A stretch of DNA of 17,719 bases from DATCSE01 sp036568605 (GCA_036568605.1 DATCSE010000059.1:1-17719), one strand, 5' to 3'; positions 7,801-14,550 are shown, counted from the first letter of the stretch. Notes: generated by a model from the sequence alone, not told the origin. Made by a program: numbers and translations.

Positions 7801-8991
7801 GTTGTTGAACGCGGCCCCGCCCAGCGGGCCCTCGATCATGATCGCGAGCGGGCTGGCGATGTGCTCGGGCTTGCCGACCGGCGCGCGCTCCCAGGGCTCG
7901 TTCGTCCCGGGCAGGTGCAGGTTCGAGACCGAGAAGCCGGTCAACCCGGCCTTCGGGCGCGAGCCGCGGCCGGTTGCGCCCTCGTCGCGGATCTCGCCGC
8001 CGGCGCCGGTCGCCGCACCCGGGAACGGCGAGATCGCGGTCGGGTGGTTGTGCGTCTCGACCTTCATCAGCACATGCACAGTCTCGGTCCGCGCCGCGTA
8101 GACCGGCGCGTTGGTGTAGCCCTGCGGCAGCCAGCGCTCGACGACATTGCCCTCCATCACCGAGGCGTTGTCGCTGTACGCGACGATCGTGTGCTGCGGC
8201 GCCACCTGATGCGTGTGCCGGATCATCTGGAACATCGAACGTTCCTGCGGCACGCCGTCGATCCTGAAGCTCGCGTTGAAGATCTTGTGCCGGCAGTGCT
8301 CGCTGTTGGCCTGCGCGAACATCATCAGCTCGACGTCGCTGGGGTTGCGTTGCAGCGCGGTGAACGCGGCGACCAGGTAGTCGATCTCGTCGTCGGAAAG
8401 CGCGAGGCCGAACTCGGTGTTCGCACGCGCCAGCGCGGCGACTCCCGAGCCCAGCACGTCGACGTGCTCCAGCGCCTTGCCCGGCTGCTCGTCGAACAGG
8501 TGCGCCGCGTCGGTACGCGCGAGCAGCACGCTCTCGGTCATGCGGTCGTGCAGCAGCGCGGCGGCGGCGCTCAGCTCGTCGGCCGACGGCGCCTTGGTGC
8601 CGCCGAACAGCCCGCTCTTGAAGCTCAGGCGGTACTCGGTCACGCGTTCGACCCGGCGGATCGCCAGGCCGCAGTTGTGCGCGATGTCGGTCGCCTTCGA
8701 GGCCCACGGCGAGACCGTGCCGAGCCGCGGCGCGACGACGATCAACGGGCCGTCGGTGGCCCCGGCGTAGGCGTCGCCGTAGCGCAGCAGCGCTTCCAGC
8801 TTGTCGGCGTCGGCGCGGGCGAGCGGCGCGTCGCTCCAGGCCCAGTGCACGTGCCGCGCCGCGATGCCGGCCAGCTTCTCGAAGCTGCCGCCCAGGGTGC
8901 GCAGCTTCGCGAGCAGCGCCTGGGCGCGGAAATCGGACAGCGCGTTGCCGCCCTCGTGGTGGGTCAAATGCTTGGGCGAGGGTTTCGTCAC
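4894..8991 (-). CDS. purL: Phosphoribosylformylglycinamidine synthase, large single-chain form
   Basis: PurL converts FGAR, glutamine and ATP to FGAM in de novo purine synthesis. All modules are visible: an N-terminal PurS-like region beginning GGNALSDFRAQ, SEHCRHKIFN near residues 230-240, VETHNHPTAISPFPGAATG near 310, GGEIRDEGATGRG, and a C-terminal class I glutamine amidotransferase with the nucleophile Cys1209 in GVCNGC and the His1330/Glu1332 pair in MPHPER. These are about 70 residues later than in enterobacterial PurL. Part of the excess is a Gly/Pro/Ser-rich stretch at about 1083-1104, encoded by a palindromic repeat, just before the amidotransferase domain (about 1112). I placed the start at GTG 8991, giving 1365 residues; a GTG at 9060 would add an arginine-rich tail, and a TTG at 8967 is also possible, so the start is uncertain. 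It is divergent from map; its stop is 12 bp from the convergent aldolase gene. Confidence 0.95.
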   Translation of the reverse strand: MTKPSPKHLTHHEGGNALSDFRAQALLAKLRTLGGSFEKLAGIAARHVHWAWSDAPLARADADKLEALLRYGDAYAGATDGPLIVVAPRLGTVSPWASKATDIAHNCGLAIRRVERVTEYRLSFKSGLFGGTKAPSADELSAAAALLHDRMTESVLLARTDAAHLFDEQPGKALEHVDVLGSGVAALARANTEFGLALSDDEIDYLVAAFTALQRNPSDVELMMFAQANSEHCRHKIFNASFRIDGVPQERSMFQMIRHTHQVAPQHTIVAYSDNASVMEGNVVERWLPQGYTNAPVYAARTETVHVLMKVETHNHPTAISPFPGAATGAGGEIRDEGATGRGSRPKAGLTGFSVSNLHLPGTNEPWERAPVGKPEHIASPLAIMIEGPLGGAAFNNEFGRPNLGGYFRVYEQTVGEGAQALRRGYHKPIMIAGGLGAIAASQTKKLEFPAGTLLIQLGGPGMRIGMGGGAASSMAAGSNAAELDFDSVQRGNPEIERRAQEVINHCQALGDANPILAIHDVGAGGLSNAFPELVDGAGRGARFDLSKVPLEETGLAPKEIWCNESQERYVLAVAPEMLPIFRTMCERERCPYAVVGVATDEKQLVLADEAEGAVIDMPMEVLLGKPPRMQRDVQRVAWSSPALDLADVALEKVAFDVLRHPTVASKRFLITIGDRSVGGLSHRDPMVGPWQVPVADCAVTLADHGGFAGEAMSMGERTPLASLGSVAAPASGRMAVGEAITNLLAAPIELERVKLSCNWMAACGEPGEDAALYDTVKAVGMDLCPALGISVPVGKDSLSMRTRWRDAASGETKQVTAPVSLIVSAFATLSDVRTTLTPQLRAGDTTLILIDLGRGRNRMAGSMLAQVLGQHGSHERDGTPDLDDPALLKALVHAVNQLRSGGHILAYHDRSDGGVWATVCEMAFAGHLGVSLNIDMLVTEGDGIADSRVEYGDSKNWAAQVSTRRHELSLRALFNEELGAVIQVPSAARDEAMQTLRELGLSRHSHVIGKTNERGVVEIWRDAKSLFSASLRDLHQAWDEVSWRIAALRDNPVCADAEHAAAGLADDPGLHVHLTFDPADEPSPQPSPASGRGGQAGEGRGEGGSAALKLARPKVAILREQGVNSHVETSYAFHQAGFDTYDVHMSDLQAGRARLDQFQGFVACGGFSYGDTLGAGEGWARSVMFNPALADQFAAFFQRGDTFALGVCNGCQMMAALSPLIPGAQAWPKFTRNRSEQFEARLSLVEVLESPSIFFSGMAGSRIPVVVSHGEGYADFSQHGDPASVQRAMRFVDHAGQATEAYPFNPNGSPGGLTAVTTPDGRFTALMPHPERVYRNVLMSWTSGEISEPSPWMRIYRNARRFVG
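5681..5745. repeat. Palindromic REP-like repeat lying in frame inside purL
   Basis: The outer arms CCCTCACCCC (5681-5690) and GGGGTGAGGG (5736-5745) are perfect inverted repeats. The inner arms CCCTCTCCCGC (5710-5720) and GCGGGAGAGGG (5723-5733) form a perfect 11-bp stem with a 2-nt centre. The left inner arm is also present as a direct copy at 5693-5703. I know this CCCTCACCCC...CCCTCTCCCGC palindrome as a common dispersed, normally extragenic element in proteobacteria. On the purL strand it reads open and encodes SPQPSPASGRGGQAGEGRGE. The exact insertion boundary cannot be fixed without homologues lacking it. Confidence 0.85.
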
Positions 8992-9075
8992 GCGGCGCTT
9001 TCGGGGCTGGCGGAGGGTACGACGGAGATGGCGGCAAGGCCGGAGCGACCGAAGGGCCACCCATGGAAGCCCTCG

Positions 9076-9081
9076 ATTTTA
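9076..9081 (-). promoter_or_regulatory. Possible -10 element for purL
   Basis: On the minus strand the 115-bp purL/map spacer contains TAAAAT, the most AT-rich hexamer facing purL. It would start transcription about 75-80 nt before the GTG at 8991. No convincing -35 is seen at the right distance. It lies only 12 bp from the predicted map -10, so the two promoters would overlap back to back. This is weak evidence. Confidence 0.3.
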
Positions 9082-9090
9082 CGGGGCGGA

Positions 9091-9099
9091 TGAGATAAT
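9091..9099 (+). promoter_or_regulatory. Extended -10 promoter element for map, predicting a leaderless mRNA
   Basis: TGAGATAAT fits an extended -10 (TG, one base, then GATAAT at 9094-9099). Transcription would begin about 7 nt downstream, at or within one base of the A of the map ATG (9107). No Shine-Dalgarno sequence is present between this element and the ATG, which agrees with leaderless translation. No clear -35 is seen, as is often the case for extended -10 promoters. Confidence 0.5.
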
Positions 9100-9106
9100 C
9101 CCGGTC

Positions 9107-9928
9107 ATGACTATCACGATCAAGACCGCGGACGAGATCGAAGGCATGCGCGTTGCCGGCCGCCTGGCCTCCGAAGTGCTGGACATGCTGACGCCGCATG
9201 TGAAGGCCGGGGTCACGACCGAGGCGCTGGACAAGCTCGCGCACGACTACATCGTCGACGTGCAGGGCGCGATTCCCGCGCCGCTGAACTACGCGCCGCC
9301 AGGTTACACGCCGTATCCGAAGTCGATCTGCACGTCGGTCAACCACACCGTGTGCCACGGCATCCCGAACGAGCGGCCGCTGAAGAACGGCGACATCGTG
9401 AACATCGACGTCACCGTGATCAAGGACGGCTGGCACGGCGACACCAGCCGCATGTTCGTCGTCGGTGAAGGCTCGATCGCCGCGAAGCGGCTGTGTCAGT
9501 TCACCTACGAGGCGATGTGGAAGGGCATCGCGAAGGTCCGGCCCGGCATACGGCTGGGCGACATCGGCCACACGATCCAGACCTTCGCCGAGAACAACGG
9601 CTTCTCGGTCGTGCGCGAGTTCTGCGGCCACGGCATCGGCCGCAAGTTCCACGAGGAGCCGCAGGTGCTGCACTACGGCCGCCCCGGCACGCTGGAGGAG
9701 CTGGTGCCCGGCATGACCTTCACGATCGAGCCGATGATCAATGCCGGCAAGCGCGAGATCCGCGAGATGGGCGACGGCTGGACCATCGTCACGAAGGACC
9801 GTTCGTTGTCCGCGCAATGGGAGCATACGGTGCTGGTCACCGAGACCGGGTACGAGGTGCTGACGCTGTCGGCCGGCAGCCCCGCGGCGCCGGCGTTCGT
9901 GACCGGCGCGGCCGTCGTGGCCGCTTGA
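9107..9928 (+). CDS. map: Methionine aminopeptidase, type I
   Basis: This 273-residue cytoplasmic metalloenzyme removes the initiator methionine from nascent proteins. All five metal ligands of the type I family are present: Asp101 (NIDVTV), Asp112 (HGDTSR), His175 (CGHGIG), Glu208 (TIEPMI) and Glu239 (QWEHT), each exactly four residues beyond the E. coli numbering. The usual substrate-pocket HxxxxxG region, VCHGIPNE, is also seen. The ATG at 9107 gives a normal N-terminus (TITIKTADEIEGMRVAG). No ribosome binding site precedes it, and an extended -10 ends 7 nt before it. The protein carries a short Ala/Gly/Pro-rich tail after the catalytic core. map is divergent from purL and is followed 118 bp later by glnD on the same strand, with a palindromic repeat between. 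Confidence 0.97.
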   Translation: MTITIKTADEIEGMRVAGRLASEVLDMLTPHVKAGVTTEALDKLAHDYIVDVQGAIPAPLNYAPPGYTPYPKSICTSVNHTVCHGIPNERPLKNGDIVNIDVTVIKDGWHGDTSRMFVVGEGSIAAKRLCQFTYEAMWKGIAKVRPGIRLGDIGHTIQTFAENNGFSVVREFCGHGIGRKFHEEPQVLHYGRPGTLEELVPGMTFTIEPMINAGKREIREMGDGWTIVTKDRSLSAQWEHTVLVTETGYEVLTLSAGSPAAPAFVTGAAVVAA

Positions 9929-9967
9929 TGGGGTCGATCCCGGGCAAGGGAAAGTGGCTCACTCGGT

Positions 9968-10028
9968 CCGTTCGGGCTGAGGTATCGAAGTCCCTCTCAC
10001 ATGCGCTTCGATACCTCGGCGCGAGCGG
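9968..10028. repeat. GTTCGGGCTGAG-type palindromic repeat between map and glnD
   Basis: Two 23-nt arms (9968-9990 and 10006-10028) are inverted copies with 20 of 23 positions Watson-Crick, two further G:U-type pairs and one G-G mismatch at the eighth position; the loop is 15 nt. The inner 12 bp (GAGGTATCGAAG with CTTCGATACCTC) pair perfectly. It belongs to the same family as the copies near 12676 and 14578, but the stem centre differs by matched changes on both arms. It could act as an RNA hairpin at the map/glnD junction. No T-run follows, so it is not a typical intrinsic terminator. Confidence 0.85.
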
Positions 10029-10046
10029 AAGGTGCGAAGTTCGCCG

Positions 10047-12662
10047 ATGAACGCAGCAGTACTTGAACCATCATTCGTCGAGGCAGCCTCGGCCACGCTG
10101 CCCGAGCTGCGCACCCGCTTCCGCGACCGCAAGGCCGAGCTGCTGGACGACTTCCGCGCCTCGCGCCCCACCGTCCCGTCGGCCAGCCGGCTGATCCGCG
10201 CGCTGTGCAAGCATGTCGACGAGACGCTGCACATGCTGTGGCGCCACACCGGCATGCCGGAAGATGCAGCGCTGCTCGCGGTCGGCGGTTATGGCCGAGG
10301 CGAGCTGTTCCCGCATTCGGACGTCGACGTGCTGGTGCTGCTGCCGCCCGGCCAGGGTGACGCGAACGAGGCGCTACGCAGCGCGATCGAGGGCTTCATC
10401 ACCGCCTGCTGGGACATCGGCCTGGAGATCGGCTCCAGCGTGCGCACCGTCGACGAGTGCATCGCGCTCGCGCGGTCGGACGTGACCGTGCAGACCGCGT
10501 TGCTCGAGTCGCGCTACCTGTGCGGCTCGCGCCGCATGTTCAGCACCTTCCGCGCCGCGAACGCGAAGGCGATGGACCCGAAGGCGTTCCTGCGCGCGAA
10601 GACGCTGGAGATGGTGCAGCGCCATCGCAAGTACGAGGACACGCCCTATTCGCTGGAGCCGAACTGCAAGGAGAGCCCGGGAGGTTTGCGCGATCTGCAG
10701 GTCGTGATCTGGGTGGCGCGTGCGGCCGGGCTGGGCAAGAGCTGGAGCGCGCTCGCGGCGAAAGGGCTGATCACGCCGTTCGAGGTCAAGCAGCTGAACC
10801 GCAATGAAGGCCTGCTGAAGCTGATCCGCGCGCGGCTGCACATCACCGCCGGGCGGCGCGAGGACAGGCTGGTGTTCGACCTGCAGGCCGCCCTCGCCGA
10901 AAGCTTCGGCTACCAGGGCACGCGCGCGCAGCGCGCCTCCGAGGTGCTGATGCGGCGCTACTACTGGGCGGCCAAGGCGGTGACGCAGCTGAACCAGATC
11001 CTGATGCTGAACATCGAGGAGCGCATCGAAGGCTCGCAGGACGCGCCGATGCGCCCGATCAACGAGAAGTTCCTCGAGCGCGCCGGCATGCTGGAGGTCG
11101 TGAGCGACGACCTGTACCAGCGCGACCCGCATGCGATCCTCGAGACCTTCCTGGTCTACCAGCAGACCGTCGGCCCGAAGGGCTTGTCGGCCCGCACGCT
11201 GCGCGCGCTGTACAACGCGCGCGACCTGATGGACGCGGAGTTCCGCCGCGACCCGGTGAACCGTGCGACCTTCATGCAGATCCTGAAGGCGCACGAGGGC
11301 CAGACGCACGCGTTCCGGCTGATGAACCAGACCAGCGTGCTGGGGCGCTACCTCTGGGTGTTCCGGCGCATCGTCGGGCAGATGCAGCACGACCTGTTCC
11401 ACGTCTACACGGTGGACCAGCACATCATCATCGTGATGCGCAACGTGCGCCGCTTCTTCATCCCCGAGCATGCGCACGAGTACCCGTTCTGCTCGCAACT
11501 CGCCGCGAACTTCGACCGGCCGTACGTGCTGTACATCGCGGCGCTGTTCCACGACGTGGCCAAGGGCCGCGGCGGCGACCATTCGCTGCTCGGCGAGCGG
11601 GAGGCACGGCGCTTCTGCCGCGACCACGGCGTGCCGCGCGAGGACGCCGCGCTGATCGAGTTCCTCGTGAAGGCGCACCTGACGATGTCGCGGATCGCGC
11701 AGAAGGAGGACCTCTCCGACCCCGCGGTGATCGAGGGCTTCGCGAAGCTGGTCGGCGACGAGCGCCACCTGACCGCGCTGTACCTGTTGACCGTGGCCGA
11801 CATCCGCGGCACCAGCCCCAAGGTCTGGAACGCGTGGAAGGGCAAGCTGCTCGAGGATCTGTATCGCCTGACCTTGCGCGCGCTCGGCGGCTCGCGCCCG
11901 AACATGGACGCCGAGGTCGAGGCGCGCAAGCAGGAAGCGCGTGCGATGCTGAACCTCGCGTCGCTGCCGCCCGGCATCGAGCTGCCGCTGTGGGAGACGC
12001 TGGAGCTCAGCTACTTCGCGCGCCACGACGCCGGTGACCTCGCCTGGCACACGCGCTCGCTGTACCTGGATGTGCGCAGCAACGCGCCCATCGTCAAGGC
12101 GCGCCTCTCGCCCCTGGGCGAAGGGCTGCAGGTGCTGGTCTACGCGTCCGACCGGCAGGACCTGTTCGCGCGCATCTGCGGCTACTTCGACGGCGCCGGC
12201 TTCAACATCCAGGACGCGAAGGTGCACACCACGCGCATCGGCTACGCGCTGGACACCTTCCAGGTCACGAGCCCGCAGCTCGAGCAGCACTACCGCGACC
12301 TGATGTCCTTCGTCGAGACCCAGCTCGGCGCCGCGCTGAACGCGACCGGGCCGCTGCCCGAGCCCAGCCGCGGGCGCATCTCGCGGCGCGTCAAGTCGTT
12401 CCCTATCACGCCGCGCATCGCGCTGCGGCCGGACGAGCGCGCGCAGCACTGGCTGCTGACGGTTTCGACCAGCGACCGCTCGGGCCTGCTGTACTCGATC
12501 GCGCGCGTGCTCGCGCGCCACAGCATCAACCTGCAGCTCGCGAAGATCACGACCTTGGGCGAACGCGTCGAGGACACGTTCCTGATCGACGGCTCGGCGC
12601 TGCAGCAGAACAAGATGCAGCTGCAGGTCGAGACCGAGCTGCTGGACGCGGTCAGCCCATGA
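10047..12662 (+). CDS. glnD: Bifunctional [protein-PII] uridylyltransferase / uridylyl-removing enzyme
   Basis: GlnD senses glutamine and controls nitrogen assimilation by adding UMP to, or removing it from, PII proteins (GlnB/GlnK). The 871-residue protein has the full domain order. The nucleotidyltransferase motif GGYGRGELFPHSDVDVL spans residues 80-96, with Asp92 and Asp94 as metal ligands. A GlnD-type helical region follows, then the HD hydrolase motif ALFHDVAKG with His502/Asp503. Two ACT domains, beginning near residues 694 and 802, bind glutamine. I chose the ATG at 10047, with GAAG 7 nt upstream, over a GTG at 10032 that lacks a ribosome binding site. A palindromic repeat lies directly upstream and a half-copy of the same family lies between glnD and selU, so co-transcription with map is possible but not assured. 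Confidence 0.97.
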   Translation: MNAAVLEPSFVEAASATLPELRTRFRDRKAELLDDFRASRPTVPSASRLIRALCKHVDETLHMLWRHTGMPEDAALLAVGGYGRGELFPHSDVDVLVLLPPGQGDANEALRSAIEGFITACWDIGLEIGSSVRTVDECIALARSDVTVQTALLESRYLCGSRRMFSTFRAANAKAMDPKAFLRAKTLEMVQRHRKYEDTPYSLEPNCKESPGGLRDLQVVIWVARAAGLGKSWSALAAKGLITPFEVKQLNRNEGLLKLIRARLHITAGRREDRLVFDLQAALAESFGYQGTRAQRASEVLMRRYYWAAKAVTQLNQILMLNIEERIEGSQDAPMRPINEKFLERAGMLEVVSDDLYQRDPHAILETFLVYQQTVGPKGLSARTLRALYNARDLMDAEFRRDPVNRATFMQILKAHEGQTHAFRLMNQTSVLGRYLWVFRRIVGQMQHDLFHVYTVDQHIIIVMRNVRRFFIPEHAHEYPFCSQLAANFDRPYVLYIAALFHDVAKGRGGDHSLLGEREARRFCRDHGVPREDAALIEFLVKAHLTMSRIAQKEDLSDPAVIEGFAKLVGDERHLTALYLLTVADIRGTSPKVWNAWKGKLLEDLYRLTLRALGGSRPNMDAEVEARKQEARAMLNLASLPPGIELPLWETLELSYFARHDAGDLAWHTRSLYLDVRSNAPIVKARLSPLGEGLQVLVYASDRQDLFARICGYFDGAGFNIQDAKVHTTRIGYALDTFQVTSPQLEQHYRDLMSFVETQLGAALNATGPLPEPSRGRISRRVKSFPITPRIALRPDERAQHWLLTVSTSDRSGLLYSIARVLARHSINLQLAKITTLGERVEDTFLIDGSALQQNKMQLQVETELLDAVSP

Positions 12663-12675
12663 TGCGCGCGCCGCA

Positions 12676-12702
12676 CCGTTCGGGCTGAGCCCGTCGAAGC
12701 CC
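12676..12702. repeat. Single arm of the GTTCGGGCTGAG repeat, abutting the selU start
   Basis: These 27 nt read CCGTTCGGGCTGAG followed by CCCGTCGAAGCCC, the left arm of the repeat family seen complete at 14578-14640. The right arm is absent. The copy fills most of the 40-bp gap between the glnD stop and the selU ATG, and ends on the base before that ATG, so the translation initiation region of selU is made of repeat sequence. Confidence 0.75.
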
Positions 12703-13797
12703 ATGTTGAGCAGCGTGACTGCCGCCGAAGCACTGCGGCAACTGTCCAGCTACAGCGCCATCATCGACGCGCGCTCCGAAAGCGAGTTCGCGCTCGACCG
12801 GCTGCCCGGTGCGCTCAACTGGCCGTCGCTGAACGACGCCGAACGCGCGCTGATCGGCACCGAGTACAGCCAGGTCTCGCCGTTCGCGGCGCGCAAGCAC
12901 GGCGCGATCCTGGTCGCGCGCAACATCGCGCGCCACATCGAGCGCGAAGTGCAGGACAAGCCCAAGGACTGGCGCCCGCTGGTCTACTGCTGGCGCGGCG
13001 GGCAGCGCAGCGGCGCGCTCGGGCTGGTGCTCGGGCAGATCGGGTTTCGTGTGCACGTGCTCGAAGGCGGCTATCGCGAATACCGGCGCGCGGTGCTTGC
13101 CGACCTCGAGCGCTTGCCGGCGCTGTTCGACTACCGCGTGGTCTGCGGCAGCACCGGGTCGGGCAAGAGCCGGCTGCTGCAGGCGCTGCGATCGCGCGGC
13201 GCGCAGGTGCTCGATCTGGAACAGCTGGCCGAGCACCGCGGCTCCGTGCTCGGGCTCGCGCCGGGCGCGGCGCAGCCTAGCCAGAAGCAGTTCGAGTCGC
13301 GCGTCTGGGAGGCGCTGCGCGGCTTCGATCCGCAGCAGCCGGTGTTCGTCGAAAGCGAGAGCAAGAAGGTAGGCGACCTGCGCGTGCCGCCGGCGCTGAT
13401 CGAGCACATGCGCGCCGCGCCATGCCTGCAGCTCGAACTGCCGCTGCCGCGGCGGGTCGAGCTGCTGCTCGCCGACTACGCGTTCTTCGTGCACGACGCG
13501 GCCAGCCTGTGCGAGCGGCTCGATGCCTTGCGCGTGCTGCGCGGCAACGCAACTGTGGAGGCCTGGCAGCAGCAGGCCCGCGCCGGGCAGATGCGCGAGC
13601 TGGTGCAGTCGTTGCTGGTCGAGCACTACGACCCGGGCTATGCGCAATCGATGCTGCGCAACTTTCCCGAGCTCGCCAGACCGCAGCTCGAGCTCGCGTG
13701 GGACGGCAGCGAAGCCACGCTCGAGGCGGCCGCAGCGCGAGCCATCGAGGCCGCAGCCGCCGCTACAATGCGCCGCGCACCCGTCATTGGGGAGTAG
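12703..13797 (+). CDS. selU: tRNA 2-selenouridine synthase (SelU / MnmH)
   Basis: SelU replaces sulfur by selenium in 2-thiouridine at the tRNA wobble position, using selenophosphate and passing through a geranylated intermediate. The 364-residue protein has the two expected parts: an N-terminal rhodanese-like domain with the essential cysteine, here Cys96 in YCWRGGQRSG (Cys97 in E. coli), and a C-terminal P-loop domain with GSTGSGKS (Lys155). The family motif ESESKKVGDLRVP is also intact. The start at ATG 12703 reproduces the E. coli spacing to the cysteine; a GTG at 12715 is the alternative. No good ribosome binding site is seen, because a repeat arm occupies the upstream region. The last codons (Gly-Glu-stop) are at the same time the GGGGAGUAG core of the downstream manganese riboswitch. 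SelU implies a selenophosphate synthetase (selD) elsewhere in the genome. Confidence 0.95.
   Translation: MLSSVTAAEALRQLSSYSAIIDARSESEFALDRLPGALNWPSLNDAERALIGTEYSQVSPFAARKHGAILVARNIARHIEREVQDKPKDWRPLVYCWRGGQRSGALGLVLGQIGFRVHVLEGGYREYRRAVLADLERLPALFDYRVVCGSTGSGKSRLLQALRSRGAQVLDLEQLAEHRGSVLGLAPGAAQPSQKQFESRVWEALRGFDPQQPVFVESESKKVGDLRVPPALIEHMRAAPCLQLELPLPRRVELLLADYAFFVHDAASLCERLDALRVLRGNATVEAWQQQARAGQMRELVQSLLVEHYDPGYAQSMLRNFPELARPQLELAWDGSEATLEAAAARAIEAAAAATMRRAPVIGE
13764..13769 (+). promoter_or_regulatory. Putative -10 box for the riboswitch-exporter transcript, inside selU
   Basis: The hexamer TACAAT, in the context GCTACAATGCG, lies within the last ten codons of selU. Transcription from it would begin near 13776, a few bases before the 5' strand of riboswitch helix P1. 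The -35 region is poor. A promoter is expected here because the aptamer begins inside selU and the exporter gene should respond to manganese independently of glnD-selU. Confidence 0.5.
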
Positions 13798-13976
13798 CCG
13801 CCTTGCATCCTCAGGTGCAAGGGCCTGCGTCAACACACTTGGCCGAGATCCTCATCGAGGCCATGGCGCAGGCAGCCTCCTTCCGGCCTGGCAAGACCTT
13901 TGACCGCACGAGCCTCCGGATGTGACCGGGGAGGCCCGTGTGGTCATCCGTCTTCACCGGTCCGGAGACTCTCTCG
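13783..13976 (+). promoter_or_regulatory. yybP-ykoY manganese riboswitch with translational expression platform
   Basis: The aptamer (about 13783-13904) has the conserved 5' core GGGGAGTAG (13789-13797) and the conserved 3' segment GGCAAGACCTTTG (13890-13902), both hallmarks of the Mn2+-sensing yybP-ykoY class. Helices seen: P1 from GTCATTGG (13783-13790) with CCTTTGAC (13897-13904), imperfect at two U-U positions; a perfect hairpin CCTTGCA/TGCAAGG (13801-13807 with 13816-13822); CCTGCG/CGCAGG (13824-13829 with 13867-13872) enclosing a GGCC stem with tandem G-A pairs (13841-13862). Downstream, AGCCTCCGGA (13911-13920) can pair either with GGAGGC (13930-13935) or, 9 of 10 positions, with TCCGGAGACT (13961-13970), which holds the exporter's ribosome binding site. 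In this class Mn2+ binding turns on manganese efflux genes, matching the downstream gene. Confidence 0.88.
13964..13968 (+). promoter_or_regulatory. Ribosome binding site that sets a TTG start for the exporter gene
   Basis: GGAGA stands 8 nt before the TTG at 13977. A second purine-rich run, GGGGAGG at 13928-13934, is only 3 nt from an upstream in-frame GTG (13938), which is too close, and it is better explained as a strand of the riboswitch platform. The site lies within the stretch that can be sequestered by 13911-13920. Confidence 0.6.
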
Positions 13977-14549
13977 TTGGAAGCCTTCCTCGTCTCGACC
14001 GGCGTCGTCGCGCTCGGTGAAATGGGCGACAAGACGCAGTTGCTCGCGATGCTGCTCGCCGTTCGATTCCGCCGGCCGCTGCCCATCGTGCTGGGCATCC
14101 TGGTCGCCACATTGTTCAACCATGGGACCGCGGGACTGGTCGGTGCCTGGGTCGCGAACGCGCTGGGACCCGTGGTTCTGCGCTGGGTGATCGGCGTGTC
14201 GTTCATCGCGATGGCCGGCTGGATGCTGGTGCCCGACCAGGTCGACGCCGACGAGGTGCCGAGCCAGCCGCGCTTCGGCGTCTTCGCGACGACGCTGGTC
14301 GCATTCTTCCTCGCCGAGATGGGCGACAAGACGCAGATCGCGACCGTCGCGCTCGCCGCGCGTTACCAGGACCTGACGTCGGTCGTCGCCGGCACGACGC
14401 TGGGCATGCTGATCGCCGACGTGCCCGCGGTGTTCGCCGGCGGTGCGATCGCGCAGCGCGTGCCGATGAAGCTCGTGCACGGGGTCGCAGCGGGGATCTT
14501 CGTGGTGTTGGGAGTGCTGACGCTGGCGAACGTCGCAGGCGTGTTCTGA
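13977..14549 (+). CDS. TMEM165/GDT1 (UPF0016) family membrane protein, probable Mn2+ exporter
   Basis: This encodes a 190-residue, six-helix inner-membrane protein made of two homologous halves, each carrying the family signature: GEMGDKTQ with Glu15-Asp18 in the first half and AEMGDKTQ with Glu114 in the second. Members in bacteria (MneA of Vibrio), yeast and humans transport Mn2+ or Ca2+. Manganese efflux is favoured here because a yybP-ykoY Mn2+ riboswitch directly precedes the gene. The TTG start gives the usual family N-terminus (MEAFLVSTGVVAL) and length; a GTG at 13938 would add 13 atypical residues. The gene is monocistronic: it is followed one base later by the palindromic repeat region and then by the convergent phaB gene. 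Transport direction and ion are inferred from family and regulator. Confidence 0.93.
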   Translation: MEAFLVSTGVVALGEMGDKTQLLAMLLAVRFRRPLPIVLGILVATLFNHGTAGLVGAWVANALGPVVLRWVIGVSFIAMAGWMLVPDQVDADEVPSQPRFGVFATTLVAFFLAEMGDKTQIATVALAARYQDLTSVVAGTTLGMLIADVPAVFAGGAIAQRVPMKLVHGVAAGIFVVLGVLTLANVAGVF

Positions 14550-14550
14550 C

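Noticed and set aside
8992..9060. N-terminal extension of PurL from GTG 9060
   Set aside because: The added 23 residues are arginine-rich, unlike PurL N-termini, and would start close to the presumed promoter; GTG 8991 is preferred though not certain.
6877..9093. Long open frame (738 codons) on the + strand opposite purL
   Set aside because: It is an Arg/His/Ala-rich shadow created by third-position GC bias opposite a clearly recognised gene, with no domain signature.
7049..9826. Open frame of 925 codons on the - strand spanning purL and the map region
   Set aside because: It is in another frame of purL and antisense to map, low in complexity (Arg/Ala/Gly/His), and conflicts with two certain genes.
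10374..12704. Open frame of 776 codons on the - strand opposite glnD
   Set aside because: It is an antisense shadow with biased composition and no recognisable motif.
13938..13976. GTG 13938 as the start of the TMEM165-family gene
   Set aside because: The purine run GGGGAGG is only 3 nt away and appears to be a riboswitch platform strand; the TTG at 13977 has well-spaced GGAGA and gives the normal 190-residue length.
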